From NCBI GenBank assembly GCA_918026815.1, contig CAKJVC010000148.1, positions 620,001 to 684,000 of the forward strand: a stretch of DNA of 64,000 nucleotides, written 5' to 3'. The stretch comes from Chalara sp. BL73 (lineage: Eukaryota > Ascomycota > Leotiomycetes > Helotiales). This document shows positions 11,834-23,166 of this stretch, piece after piece; position 1 is the first letter of the stretch, and the number at the start of each line of letters is the position of its first letter. The position numbers and the translations under genes are program-made. The notes under the pieces were generated by a model. It was not told the DNA's origin. It saw nothing but the letters and a program-made list of their open reading frames with translations, and did no database searches.

Positions 11834-12261
11834 TTAGACTCACACTTGGAGTGAAATGGTGATTGCTGATTTTTCGGCTTTAGATTCTGCACAAGAAATA
11901 CCTTTTTTCATCATTTTCAGTATAAGGGAAGCCCCCAGCCGTGTGAGCCTCATTCTGCAGCCTGTGGAGGCTTTGCAAAGAAACATCTCCATTGAATGCC
12001 CACCTCCGCTAGGATGTCCGTGTCTTAGATGCCTTCCTCCCATCTCAGCGAATAGGGTCTAATCTCACCCTATCACGTACATATTACAGGTTCAGGTCAT
12101 CCATCCATGCATGGGGAACGAGGCTCTGCTTTATGCGTATGGCCAAAGCGGTGTAGGTTGTGTTGCAAGTGCTGAGCCTCTAGTTCGTTAGCTATAGAGA
12201 TTAACATACCTATTGCCTAGAGTCCGTATAGAATCGAGATTCATGCCAATTAGCATCGAGA
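11834..12261. other. Intergenic region between CorA-like and kinase genes
   Basis: These 428 bases between two same-strand genes should hold the kinase promoter and the 3' flank of the CorA-like gene. Both open frames (11840-12062, opposite strands) are mutual shadows. No site was recognised. Confidence 0.5.
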
Positions 12262-14135
12262 TTAGCAGAGCGAAAGTATGCCGTTCCTGGACTCGAACGG
12301 TTCTAATTTGCCATGATGCCTTATACTTGTTGTTACACAAGAACTAGATGGGTCATGTACACTACCCGATGACGACAGCACAGTCGGGCGTTGTAGCCAC
12401 CCCTCTTCCCGCCATTTTGTCCAATTGATCCAGCAGTACCAAGTGAAAATGATGATAAGAGTCAAGGGTAATGAGACAACTACTATAAGCCACCAATTGT
12501 CGGTAAGCTCGAGCAGTCTTCCATTATCTGATTGTTTAACAAACTGTGTTGAAAAGAAGCCCTGTCATCATTAGAATTGACCACTAGTTTCGATAGATAT
12601 CATATTAGCTTACCGTCACAACTGTGGTGGGAAGGAAAGTAATGGTTATAAGTGTGATAACTTTTACCGCAGCCGCATCTTTAGTTCCTTTTTCGGTGAG
12701 TGCCCGCATGGCGGTGTTCTCTTCCCGCGATTCTTGTGCAATGATTGCAAGAGCTTTGCTGTTTTCTTCTGCGATTTTCGCATTTTCATAGTCCAGCAGA
12801 TCTGATAACTGAACACAAATTAGCTTGACGATACCACTGCTGTTGGTTGAGCTTTACCAGTGAAGCCGTTCCCTGAACAGTTTTCAAAAGTGTTTTCACC
12901 TTCTTTCGGTATAATTCAATCTCACGAAGACTTGTTGTCAGCCTGGACAAGACAACATCGTGTTTTCCAACACTAGTGTTAGCTTTCATGAGTGTATATT
13001 CTTGTAGAATAGTAGAAACTGTATCAGAGCTAGCATCGAAGATTGTCAATAGATCAAGTACTTTGTCTTCTACTACTTTTAATATTTGGCGATCTTCGAA
13101 GTTGATGTCGAAATCGATGAGTGTTGAGAGCTTTCCCTTTCCCACATTTGCAGCTACAACCCTGCTTGACTGTTCTGTAGCACGCTCAACAAGGCTTTTG
13201 ATATACCACCTCCATTTAGCCAAGGCGCATGGGATAAAAATACTGTGAAGCTCAAAAGGGTTGTTGGAGTGTGTGTTCCCATCATGTCCATCCAACTCTT
13301 TCATATGAATCTTTAATTCATCTTCAAGGCCAATAGATGGTGAAATCAAAACCCATGTCTGCTTTCCACAATCGTACTTTTGGTAAAATGCACTCTGACG
13401 AACAGACCATGGTTCTTTTTCAGCACTATACCCATTAAGTTCAACATATCGCAAGCCATAAGCACATTCTTGAATATTAGTTACAGATTGCACCATTTGG
13501 ATCGAAAAAGTTCATACCATATGCTGGGAAACGATTATCGGTTGACCCTTCTTGATCCTCATTATCATTGTATCGAAAGCGGCAATGAGGAGGCCCGATA
13601 TCAGTCTCTCGTTTCTTCCAGCCGAATGACATTACAAAGTCATCAAAACCTTCGAAAACTTTATGGGAATGACAGAGAGTATTAAAAAGTGATTTGGTAA
13701 CTAGTAGAGGACTATTGGAGTTTTTCTGTCGTACGATGCTAAAAGCCATCAGCAAAGAACCATTGCTAGGGAAACAAGAATACTTACAAGGCATGAATAA
13801 TGTGTGTGTCCTATCATCATTAGTTGTAATATAAAAGAATGAAAGGAGGAATATTGAAGACATCCGCATACTCTGCATCTTGCAATTTCCCATAAACGTT
13901 CCGCAGAATTGTCGTCGATTGTCTCATCACGTTGTTCATCCATGTCCTGTTCCATTCTCTCTTTTGCAACACAGAAATCGAGCCACGATCTTTCCCCTTT
14001 CTCCATAAACAGTTTTGTCTGAACATATCGATAGGATGTTCTATCGTGCAAAGGTATGTACAACGAAGAGCTGATACTTTCGGATTTCGAATCAAAACTA
14101 GTGGCGTGGTGGCATGCATGTTTTCTCTTAGTCAT
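12262..14135 (-). CDS. CorA-like (Mg2+-transporter-fold) protein with two C-terminal TM helices
   Basis: Six exons: 13872-14135, 13788-13810 (23 bases), 13518-13738, 12858-13468, 12614-12808 and 12262-12561. All phases agree and the sum is 1614 bases, 537 residues. The N-terminal domain contains ITxxLF-like LLVTKSLFNTLC, DDFVMSFGWKK and the YGLRYVELNG ... PWSVRQ segment seen in fungal CorA-like proteins. A long helical region (residues 200-400) leads to two TM helices near the C terminus (ITLITITFLPTTVV and WWLIVVVSLPLTLIIIF). The signature GMN of true CorA channels is absent; the equivalent loop reads GFFSTQF. Ion transport is therefore doubtful and a membrane sensor or scaffold role is equally possible. 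The third intron ends in AAG. Neighbours are the kinase (same strand) and a small divergent gene. Confidence 0.78.
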
Positions 14136-14591
14136 TTTCGTAAGTGTTCAGTAGTTATTGTCTAGATCAAATATTGTAAAGCTTGAATCTCGAACCTGCT
14201 TTGAGTTCTTGTAGATACTGTCGAGAAGGTATTCTCGGGAAAGAAAATAATGGTGTGGTGACTTGCCCAGCTTGAGCGTCCTAGAGTGTGTAGGGTTGAC
14301 AGTCTCAATATTGACAAGGCTAAATAAAAAGACTTTTTGTCAAAGAGGACCGAGCCTTACTTACCCAGCGATCAGAAATGAGGATGTTGTGTTTTTCATT
14401 ATGCAGTGCCCAACTAAGGGGCTGTGCTGGATCTCGTTTATGTAAGACATGCAGGACGCCACAGCTCCATGCGCCTCTGTGTATGTGGCATTTGCCCGAT
14501 GGCCTCTTCTGCCAGCTGGACAATATGCGTGGCATGTACTGTATCTATTACTTTAGAGTAGATATCTCCAACTTTCTTCCAATCTAGCAAA
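14136..14591. promoter_or_regulatory. Divergent promoter region, CorA-like gene and 81-residue gene
   Basis: About 450 bases lie between two divergent start codons, so both promoters must be inside. I see no defined box. The open frames here overlap on both strands and lack family features. Confidence 0.4.
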
Positions 14592-14953
14592 ATGGACAGA
14601 ACATTATCATCTCAAAAACACCATCAAACCACTCCAAAGAGTGTGCTTCAAACTATCCCTAACAAATATCTTGATGAGTACAAGCTAAAGGCCTTGTTGG
14701 AGCGACTATTTGGTAGCGGTTGCTTTAAGATCCAGGTGAGAACATGTTCTCATTTATTGCTATAATAATGCAGATAATTCAAGGGAAAATGATGACCAAA
14801 GCTAACCTTCAGAAAGAATAAAGCAGGAGAATGGACTATAAAAGCACAGCGTGCTCTTACAGATGTAAGCATCGATCGGCAGAACATGAAAGTGGCAGTC
14901 TAACATAAAGTCAGGCTGAAATTGAGAGTGCGGAACAACCAGGGCAATACTGA
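14592..14953 (+). CDS. Small 81-residue protein next to the kinase/CorA-like genes
   Basis: This gene has three short exons, 14592-14735, 14802-14864 and 14915-14953, all phase 0. The second intron (50 bases, GTAAGC donor, TCTAACA branch, GTCAG acceptor) is excellent. The first has a GTGAGA donor; its acceptor is inferred at CCAAAG (14801), with an in-frame alternative a little downstream at CAGAAAG (exon start 14814). The protein runs from a Ser/Thr/Pro-rich start through IPNKYLDEYKLKALLERLFG to WTIKAQRALTDAEIESAEQ. It is a compact alpha/beta-looking domain of a type I associate loosely with small fungal proteins having the same layout (P-Y-D-LLE-LF ... W-A-R-LT-EI), but I cannot name a family. 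Start is the first ATG. The gene diverges from the CorA-like gene. Function unknown. Confidence 0.55.
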
Positions 14954-16027
14954 GAAGGTGGCAGAGCTTCAAGAAAGGTCTGGTTTGGGGTCTGGCAGGG
15001 CTTTCGGCAGAAAAGAGGCTCGAACGAGACTGGAACAATCTCTCCGAGGAATTTCAGAGATTATCAACAACTTATGCTGTTCGTGAAAGTTAATTTGATG
15101 AAAAGGATAGTTTATAGATAGAGAAAAGGCTGGACGCATAATTCTAATCCTTGATCCATTGAGTTTGATCCGGCTTATATAATAACTCATGCCCGCCATG
15201 TGATTGGAGGCAGATTAATGGGGTTATAGTGCCCAACGCCTAATTCTTGTACGCTAGCTTTACTTCTGACATTAGAGAAATTTTAACTGGCATGTGGCAA
15301 AATATGAACCCAAAGGGGTTTTACTTGGTCAAAACGGGTGAAATGTAACAAAGCGAAAGGCTTAATACCCGTGCTAGACATCAGGCCGCAATACCTCCGC
15401 CCGAATTCTGGCTGAGGCATCAAGAAATAAAACCCATAAACCTTACACTACCTATGACGCCAATATAACTTAACAAGAGATCCACCTAGAATTAGGTTGT
15501 AGTCTCACCATAAACGCCAGAAACATCATTAGATACTTGCGAATCTGCGTACACCCCTGCCATGTTATCATGCATAACAGCGCCGACTCGGATGGTCGTG
15601 CTTTAGCGCAGGCCATCCTCTATTCGTAGTGAAAGAACTACCTCCAAATAGAGGATCTTGCTCGTAACTATCTCCTTTTTTATATATCAATAACTATATT
15701 CCAAGGCTGCGTCTGAAAGCTTTAAGATCAGTAGTATGTAGCAGCGAATTGCCATAGAGTTATAAATGTTGTCAAACGTGTCACCCCGAAGTATTTTGGC
15801 GTCTTCAATCCAAGATTGTCACATATAGATAAAAATGCTCTGTTATTTTCTAGACACTTGCATAAATGACCCAGTCAAGATAGATGCAACTTAATTTCCA
15901 CTATATCAGGGCGAGCTTAATGAGTGCAGCATATTCATCTGTACAATTTTGGCTACACCCTATTTTGTAATCTAACAAATCACGTCTCCGCTAGTATTTG
16001 CTCTCTTACACACCATTTCAACAAACC
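14954..16027. other. Gene-free stretch
   Basis: About 1.07 kb between a plus-strand and a minus-strand gene end. The minus open frames at 14802-15199 are shadows or chance. The stretch 15400-15900 is AT-rich with no supportable exon. No tRNA or repeat was recognised. Confidence 0.5.
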
Positions 16028-17286
16028 CTACTTCGTAGATCCCCGCCGAATCCCGAAAGCATCTAACGGGTCTTTGAAACAATTTCTTTCCCTAGCTGGC
16101 CCGGCAGATTTCGAGACAGCCGAGCTTCGAGGTCCGGATTGAAGGTGCTGAGGGCTGGCGTGAGGCTGTCGAGGAACGGATGGAGCCGTTGAGATTCTAG
16201 CGGTCAAATCGATGGATGGCGGTGGTTGTATTTGCTTATCTTGACTACGCCGACTGTTCTTCTTAGCATTTATCTTCGTATTTGCTCCTTGAGGGTTTGC
16301 TTGAGCTGTAAATTGTGAGACTTTTCGAGATGATGTCTGAATGCTTCTTTGAGGAGCGGCTGCTGTGGAAGCGGGAACTCGAGATGTAGATGCTTGAGAA
16401 GTAATTAATTTTGGGGTGGATACCTGAGACTTTGTTTGAGGAATGGCTATCCTAGAAGCCACTGCTTGAGGATTGGATGTTTGGGGAGTAGTTGGCTTTG
16501 AAGTAGATGCCTGGGAACTGGACGCCTGAGATATCATTGGTGAATTTGTTACGGTGCATTTCTGCTTCTTCGGTGGCCCAGATTGAGTGAAGACACCAGG
16601 CCGCTTAACCGTAATCGGAGGTGGAAGGATTGCAAACTTGATTTGGTTGTTTGAAGTATTTGTGTCTGGTGTGGTGGGCTGCTGTGGTTCCTTTTTGTTG
16701 TGATTTGTGACTAGAGTCTGTTCAGTCTGGATATTTCTTGGTGTGCCGGCAACTTCAGAGCTAGTGAGTACTTGTTCGGGTCAATCTCAGAATAGATAGC
16801 TTACCGGGGCGAGTAAAGGCCGAAAGATGTGGAAGAATAGGTCTCATTTCCTTTGGCAAGTCTCTCAACACAATCATACTTTGTACTGCAGAGATGTCAA
16901 AATCACTTTACAGGCCACTTCGGAGTACAATACTCACAAACTTTCCAGTAGATCATATAAACAGTAGTCCACTCAATAACCAGAAGGTCCTTGATATCTA
17001 CTGGTCCACATTCCTCTTCGATCATGTCCTCCACACCCTCCATATAGCCCTCTCGTGACACGCGCGAAAGTGAAGTTTCAAAGTACTTGGCCATATCGAT
17101 ATTCTTGAGAGCCCATTTTTTGCCATACAGATCTCTGATTGTGATTGCTCCAAGTTCTCTCGCTTTCTCGATCTGGCTGGCAAGCCATGCCTGCGGCGAC
17201 GACAAGGGAGGTGGACTCATCATGCAGTGATGTTGTGATGCCAACTGAGGTTTGGATGAAAAACAATGCAACCAAGAGTTATTCAA
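16028..17286 (-). CDS. Hypothetical Ser/Thr/Pro-rich protein
   Basis: Three exons, 16938-17286, 16805-16885 and 16028-16752, sum to 1155 bases (384 residues). The first intron (GTGAGT...CTGCAG) is clear. The second starts GTAAGC and keeps the frame only if it ends at CTGAAG (16753), because the nearer TAG is out of frame and lies almost on the CTCAC branch site. The start could be the first Met or the MM at residues 22-23. Residues 25-150 look folded (AWLASQIEKARELGAITIRD ... EWTTVYMIYWKV, then MIVLRDLPKEMRPILPHLSAF). The remainder is low-complexity Ser/Thr/Gln/Pro with basic patches, ending in KDPLDAFGIRRGSTK. I do not recognise a domain. A nuclear or scaffold role would be guesswork. Confidence 0.6.
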
Positions 17287-18123
17287 GGGTGATGTGCAAG
17301 ATTAAATAACGAGATCGTTTTTTTTTAATTTGTTGCAAACTTCATGTTGTTTGCTTTGTGGCTTCCGGATAAGCGCTTCTTATTTCGGAAGGGTGCAGAC
17401 AAAGCCATTGCCATGAAACTTTCTGTCACCGCCTCAACAAACTATTTTAACCTAATGAATCCTAGAAATATCATTCTTGAGTATTGTGAACAATGTGGTC
17501 GTGATAATCAAGCCATAGCCGAGTCTTCTGAGGATAGTGATGGCTCCAAGGAACCCTCAAACTGCATTTGCTGATAGTGAGCATGCACTTTGTGCTCGTT
17601 CATATCGAAATAGAGAAGAAAGGGTTGCGATATACATAATATTATACTCAAAGCCGCTATACTTTGGGAGATACAGTGAACACACCGGATATGCTGAACC
17701 TCCTTTGAAACATTAAATATAGCCCTGATTCAAGATAATTGCGAACTCTATCTTGAGGCTCAGAAGTCGGATGGCCATTGGCTCAGGCGTCGAGCTTATC
17801 GAGACACCAGGTGCAATACACAGTACGGTATACAGAAGAATGTTCAATAAAGTTCTGGATACTCATACTTCAAGCCGTAATAAGAAAGCTGACATGAAGG
17901 GAGAGATGACGCTGTGACGTATGGAGAAATGAATATCTTTATCCATCTACTCTGGGCCAATGAGAATTACACGAGCGGCGAGACAGGCCTACTTCATAAG
18001 CCAGAGTCCGCCTCAGGCTCATGCATACATTGTTGCTGCAACCGTAGTTGTAGCTTTCTGAGCACTCATCCTACTAATTGAGATCTCTGTAACATCTTAC
18101 AACTCAGGAAATGGCAAGGTACA
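17287..18123. other. Gene-free stretch
   Basis: This is the upstream flank of the hypothetical Ser/Thr/Pro-rich gene and the 3' flank of the NDUFAF3-like gene. The plus-strand open frame 17344-17574 (76 codons, ending CNCIC-like) lacks a signal peptide or known motif and was not accepted. Confidence 0.45.
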
Positions 18124-18816
18124 TCACACACATCCAACCCCATCCTTCCACCCTACCGGTATCAATGCCGCAGCTACATTCCCCGTCCCCCGCTCCGTAG
18201 CTAAAAGATTAAACTGCGCACTCGCATTCCTTGTATCCGCGACCTCAACCCTAATGCCCAACCCACCAAGATACCGCCTCGTCTCCCTACTTAACGGCCG
18301 CACCTCCTTACCCATCCCAATAATCAGCAGGTCGGGCTTCGGCCACACCAGATCCAAGACTCCCCACGCATCGTCGCCGATCTCAAACTGTCCTTTCTGG
18401 TTGAAAACCCGCTTGTCAGAAGACCATGGCGACCAGCCGAAGGCCTCGCCGCTCACGAGGAGCGCGCCTTTCCCGCCATCGATCTTGACCCCAGAGTTCA
18501 GGTGGAAGCCGTCCCAAACGCAGGCATCGATGGAGGTGGACGGCGCGGGCATGCTGCCGAGGACGTTCATGGAGCCGAAGTCTGTTTGGGTGTCTTCGGT
18601 CGATGCGGGCCCTCTATCACGGGTGCGTGGGAAGTTAGGTGAGAGATTAGGCCTCGAGATGCGGCTGGTCGCGCAGAGGCGGTTGTGAGAGGAGAAGGCG
18701 CGTCTATTGGCGTAGAGGCATGTTGGCGTTCGGAGAGGAGGAGAGAAGAGGAAGGTGTGTAGGTCGCTGATTGTTGGGCGTGCCACCGCCGATGAGAGGG
18801 CACGTAAGGGAGGCAT
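18124..18816 (-). CDS. NDUFAF3-like mitochondrial complex I assembly protein (DUF498/AAMDC fold)
   Basis: This is a single exon of 230 residues from the ATG at 18816. The frame is open ten codons further but begins with TTG. The first 65 residues are rich in Arg, Ser and Ala and almost lack acids, as in a mitochondrial presequence. The domain from about residue 85 shows the family pattern: FGSMNVLGSMPAPSTSIDAC, GFHLNSGVKIDGGKGALLVSGEAFGWSPW, then PKPDLLIIGMGKEVRPLS and the C-terminal NLLATERG-GNVAAALIP. That last motif (TEGR-like, here TERG) is diagnostic for the NDUFAF3/DUF498 group. Animal NDUFAF3 acts in early complex I assembly with NDUFAF4; a like role in the fungus is inferred from family. 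Confidence 0.88.
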   Translation of the reverse strand: MPPLRALSSAVARPTISDLHTFLFSPPLRTPTCLYANRRAFSSHNRLCATSRISRPNLSPNFPRTRDRGPASTEDTQTDFGSMNVLGSMPAPSTSIDACVWDGFHLNSGVKIDGGKGALLVSGEAFGWSPWSSDKRVFNQKGQFEIGDDAWGVLDLVWPKPDLLIIGMGKEVRPLSRETRRYLGGLGIRVEVADTRNASAQFNLLATERGTGNVAAALIPVGWKDGVGCV

Positions 18817-19480
18817 TGCTGATACTTGCTCAGTGGTGATGACCAATGATAGTTCTGCGATTGGCGTGTTTGGCCCTTTGTAGAGTTGTGGATGTGATCT
18901 GACAATGAGCTTCTGAAATATTCACTAAAGGTGATGCTGACCTGAGATAGTCATCTTGGCACCTCTGTCTTGGCGACCCATGTTTATTCATATCAAAGAA
19001 AAGTGTGTAATCGTAATTCTTGCATGATTAAAAACCACCAGTTCTTCAGGGACCGAAAGGGACCGAGAAAGTTGAGGCTGTATAGCAAACACGGTCGAAA
19101 TATTGACCAGAATCAAGTACGTCATATAGTTATAGATCATATTTTCTTTCTCTAGACTAAAATCCCCTCTAACTTAGAGGTGTAAAGAAGCGCACCTACG
19201 AAATTGACGTGCAGAATGTAAATCACCGCCTAGTCACTATATAACCAGTCGCATGTGATATGCATTAAGAAGACTTGAGTCCATAGCAGCCTCTTTGTAG
19301 GTCAACAGTTTCATTTCAGGAGCTGTCAGGAGCAGAGATCATTCTCGGGTATTTTAATTCCAAGCACACGCAAGCCTTAATCCATAAAGAACCGCCGATC
19401 CGTATGTAGCGTACCTGCTACAAACTCCCCCTTAAGTATCTCGACAAATTAATATCCTCTTGTCAAAAATGACCACCTCG
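18817..19480. other. Gene-free stretch
   Basis: These 664 bases lie between the start of the NDUFAF3-like gene and the stop of the sugar transporter gene, both on the minus strand. They should hold the NDUFAF3-like promoter. The plus open frame 18970-19155 has no features. Confidence 0.5.
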
Positions 19481-21430
19481 CTAGAGTTTATGAGTTTCTT
19501 CAGTGTGGCTAGATCTACCTGGGCCCTTTTCCTCATCAACAAGCTCCCCGGTCTCGTATAATCTGGTTCTTCGATCAACTCTTGTCTTCCAAGCCGGCGT
19601 ACCAATGATTCGGATAGAGCCTGGGGTTGTGTCATCGAAAATCTCCTCGACTTCCTCGAGAGGCTTCTGAGCGGTCTCAGGGAAGAGGAAGAAGACGTGA
19701 ATAAACATTGCAGCGCAGAAAACAGCAAAGACTACGTAGACCTTCCATCGGATCTGGGCAAATGCCGGAGGGACAAAGTATGCAAGAGCAAAATTAAATG
19801 CCCAATTGGCCGAAGTCGAAAGAGCAACAGCCTTGCCACGAACGCGGAGAGGGTACAGCTCTGGTGGGTAAATCCATGATACAGGCCCCCAGGTCGGTGC
19901 AAAGGAAGCGACGAAGAGATAAGTGCAAGCAATAATAGCCTTAGCGGGACGACCAGTGATGGACATTGACTCAGCGTCACTGGAGAATTGGCCAGGAAGT
20001 GGCACCGTCGAGTACTTCCCAAAAAGCGAAGCGTTGATCACGAGCCATGTCATCATGAGGAATGCACCAACCAAGAGTGTTGGACGGCGGCCCCATCGGT
20101 CAACGAATAGAAGCGCTGGGATTGTCATGACAACATTGATGATGAACTGGATCGATGATGGTAGAAGGACATTATCACCAAGACCGGCCACTGTTTATTA
20201 TATTAGTAGTTTGAGACTGGAAATTTTTACTAGTTCTACTTACTGGTAAAGACGTACTATACGGCACAATCTCTGGGTTAGCTTATGAAACATTCCAATC
20301 TGCGGGTTTTGCTCCGGCAGGTTGACACTCACTGTGATATAATACATCTATTTAATTGATTAGTATTGTAATATTATAGGACATAGGACACATTTAACAT
20401 ACCATGACGTTCATACCAGTGAGTTGAGACCAGATTTGGGTGAAGACGCCGATATGAGTTCGATTGATCATCTTTGGCTTGAGCAGTTCCCAATAGGTAA
20501 CATCCGCATTAGCTCGCTCGAATTCAACTACCTCCCGAATCTCAGCCATTTCCTTGGCAACAAAAGGCGAGCTCTGGTCTCCATGTGCGTGAACAAGAGC
20601 AAGAACTTGAATAGACTCATCCCACCGATCCTTCTTGGCTAGCCATCGAGGTGATTCTGGAAGGAACATCATGGCAACGTAAAGGAAGATGGCTGGTAGC
20701 ATCTGGAGAGCCCACGGAACACGGAAGGCGGCCGGTCCATCTATATAAGAAGATCCGTAGCTGAGGTAAAACATAATTAGGATACCCCAGGTGATAGCCC
20801 ATTGCTGGCAACCAATCAAACGGCCACGCTTAGATGGAGGAGCGATCTCACAGATATAGACTGGAACTTGTGCTGAGCAGATACCGACAGAGATACCATT
20901 GATAAGTCGTCCGACGATCAACATGCCAATATTCTGAGACGCGCACACCAAGATACAACCGACAACCCTAGGCACGTCAGCTTGAGTATGTCGGAAAGGC
21001 AAAAGGCGTACCAGATAAGTGCGCCAATTTGAATAGCCTTCTTTCTACCTAGAATATCAGAGAGAAAACCCGAGATGATAGCGCCTAACCAGGAGCCTCC
21101 TGGCATAGCGGCCGTGATACCACCTTCTTAGGTGTCAGTGGATCGATATTCACTTATATCTCTTAGCAGGCTTACCTTGAACATCTGACCTTGGACCCGA
21201 GCATTTTCCATCAGTCTCTAGGTATAGAGGACCTTGGTTGAAGTAGCAGAGATATGCCTTGGTGGAAATAATTGCAGACATGGAAGAGATGCTGTACAGG
21301 ATAATGAGTATATGCAATGTTCCAAACAGAACCACAAACTCATGAACAACATAGTCACTTACTCGAAACCGAATAAAGCACCTCCGACCACAGCCACAGC
21401 TGCAATAACGTACACGTTACCAACGACCAT
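19481..21430 (-). CDS. MFS sugar transporter (12 TM, Sugar_tr family)
   Basis: Seven exons: 21363-21430, 21176-21291, 21012-21123, 20403-20967, 20333-20347 (15 bases), 20244-20256 (13 bases) and 19481-20190. Phases agree and the sum is 1599 bases, 532 residues. Start MVVGNVYVIAAVAVVGGALFGFD is the usual TM1 with the conserved Phe-Asp. Hallmarks are GGITAAMPGGSWLGA, SDILGRKKA, YICEIAPPSKRGRLIG, PESPRWL, the TM7-proximal IWSQLTGMNVMMYYIT, VDRWGRRPTLL, WGPVSWIYPPELYPLRVRGKA and PETA-KPLEEVEEIFDD. The QLTGMNVMMYYITYVF segment is carried by the two micro-exons. The second intron ends in AAG (GAAG at 21124, or the preceding TAAG at 21127). Import of a hexose, disaccharide or related polyol is likely; the substrate cannot be read from sequence. 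Confidence 0.9.
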
Positions 21431-23166
21431 GGTGAAGCAATTGAGGTTGCTCGATAGATTGATGTTGTTTGGTGTACAAGTATTGTGGTTGGTGATAGAA
21501 TATTCCTTCCGCGTGTGTAGAAGCTATTGGTATAAAACGAGAAGAAAATTTTAGTTGTAGGGAAGAGAAGAAGAGGTGAATGAATCGAAAAGTGAGGGGT
21601 TATAACTTGGTAAAGACCCTGAGATTCCCTACATATGCGTAAACATTCACTAAGGCGGCTCACCAAAGCAATGTGGGAAGGCACGCGGTTGCCACGAGCG
21701 CTGCTACTCGGGGCTTGTTGTCTTTATACTTCTTTAGTTTTTATTTACGGGAGCACAACAGGATTTACTTTGCAACGTAGTATGCCCAGGCTGGGAATGA
21801 TGCTGTTCGGCGCTGCATCCGACTTGGTCGATTAATTCTAACTACCCCATATTCCACTCGACAAGCTTTGGCCAGATGAACCCGTCATTATCATGTGCAG
21901 GAAGTGAGACAATTACACATCGGGCCTTCTCCCAACGGGAAACCAATCACCAGATAACAAAAATTTCAGCGGGGAGAAACACAGACGCAGATCTTTGGGG
22001 CATTCGCAAATGAATGTAATGAATTTAAAACTTGATAAGGTCGAATCCCGGCAAACAATACATATAGAGTAATGATCTGACGCGCGACACTGGGCACCTT
22101 TGATTGCTGGAATACCTTGCAAAGGACTTGCAGGTTGGCGATTTGGCTCATCCATTTTCCTGCAATTCATTCTCCACTTGTGAAAAGGGTTGCACAGGCA
22201 AAATGTTATCTTCTTGGGACCATTTTCTGTTCAACAAGACATAGCCAAGACCAATTGTGTGGATTAATAGACGCGTTTTATTGGAAGTATTTTTTGTCAA
22301 ATGATCGGTAAATCGACACTAGAAATACCTGAAGGTAAAAACTCTGATGCCATTTGTTGGGTGGTTATGACATGCGCCAAGATGGAGCAGTTTGTGTTAT
22401 GGAAGGCTGAGCGTCGGGGAAATGCCATCCGAGTTGACGTCAGCTAAGTTATGCTGGATAGAACCACGTAGTGGCTCTAGAAGCGGCTGAAGCCTTCAGG
22501 CGCTTCATAGATATGAAGGTAGGAAATGGCAATCAGAAAGACGGTCATCTGGAGCTGGTAATGTTCTGTATGAAGGTGTGCAGAGACAAGTAGCACCTTA
22601 TGCAAACAATGCTTGGCACGACGGATGGCTGCGGGAGGCGGGGCCCCGCATCCTATGGTTCAGCTCCTACCATTTCTTTCTGCAGGGGATACTAGCATCT
22701 CCAAAGTCACATCAACTCGTCTGGTCTCTTCGTGAGGGACTTTTTTTTTCCTCTGCAGTCTCACGTTCCAGGCAGAACTATGTGGCTATCTCAGCCCTTG
22801 ATGGCCTACAAGACACTTACAAGACAACCAGCAATGCCTTGTAACTAGGTGAAACGCGGATCTGGAAGCTCCAAGCTGTTGGAGCTGGCGGGATATATCA
22901 TAGACTGCTTATTTCTTCTAAATTTGCCATTAATCGAGATGTGACGAACTTCTGGGGATCAAATAAGTATATATTTCTGTTTGCTTGCTACAGCTTCACT
23001 TCAGAACCTTAGCGGAGCATTATCACGTTTCAGCGCTGTCGCAAACGTCATTCCGGCTGCATGTGTCCTCTCCTACACAACAAACAACCTATCGACAATC
23101 AACGCATATCTGCCCATCTGGCTTCAAGCCGCAAACAATTAACCTCCATATTCAAAAACAGCAAAC
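21431..23166. other. Gene-free stretch, divergent promoters
   Basis: About 1.7 kb lie between the divergent sugar transporter and DUF7053 genes. Open frames on both strands (21635-21835, 21913-22170, 22578-22844) show no domain, signal or splice continuity. A poly-T run lies at 22741-22749. Regulation of the transporter, perhaps by carbon source, would sit here, but I identified no motif. Confidence 0.5.

Noticed and set aside
8768..14953. Kinase/CorA-like locus considered as a known HET/NLR incompatibility cluster
   Set aside because: No HET, NACHT, NB-ARC, WD-repeat or ankyrin domain occurs in any of the genes.
17344..17574. Plus-strand open frame of 76 codons with C-terminal cysteines
   Set aside because: No signal peptide, no splice extension, no recognisable motif; chance length.
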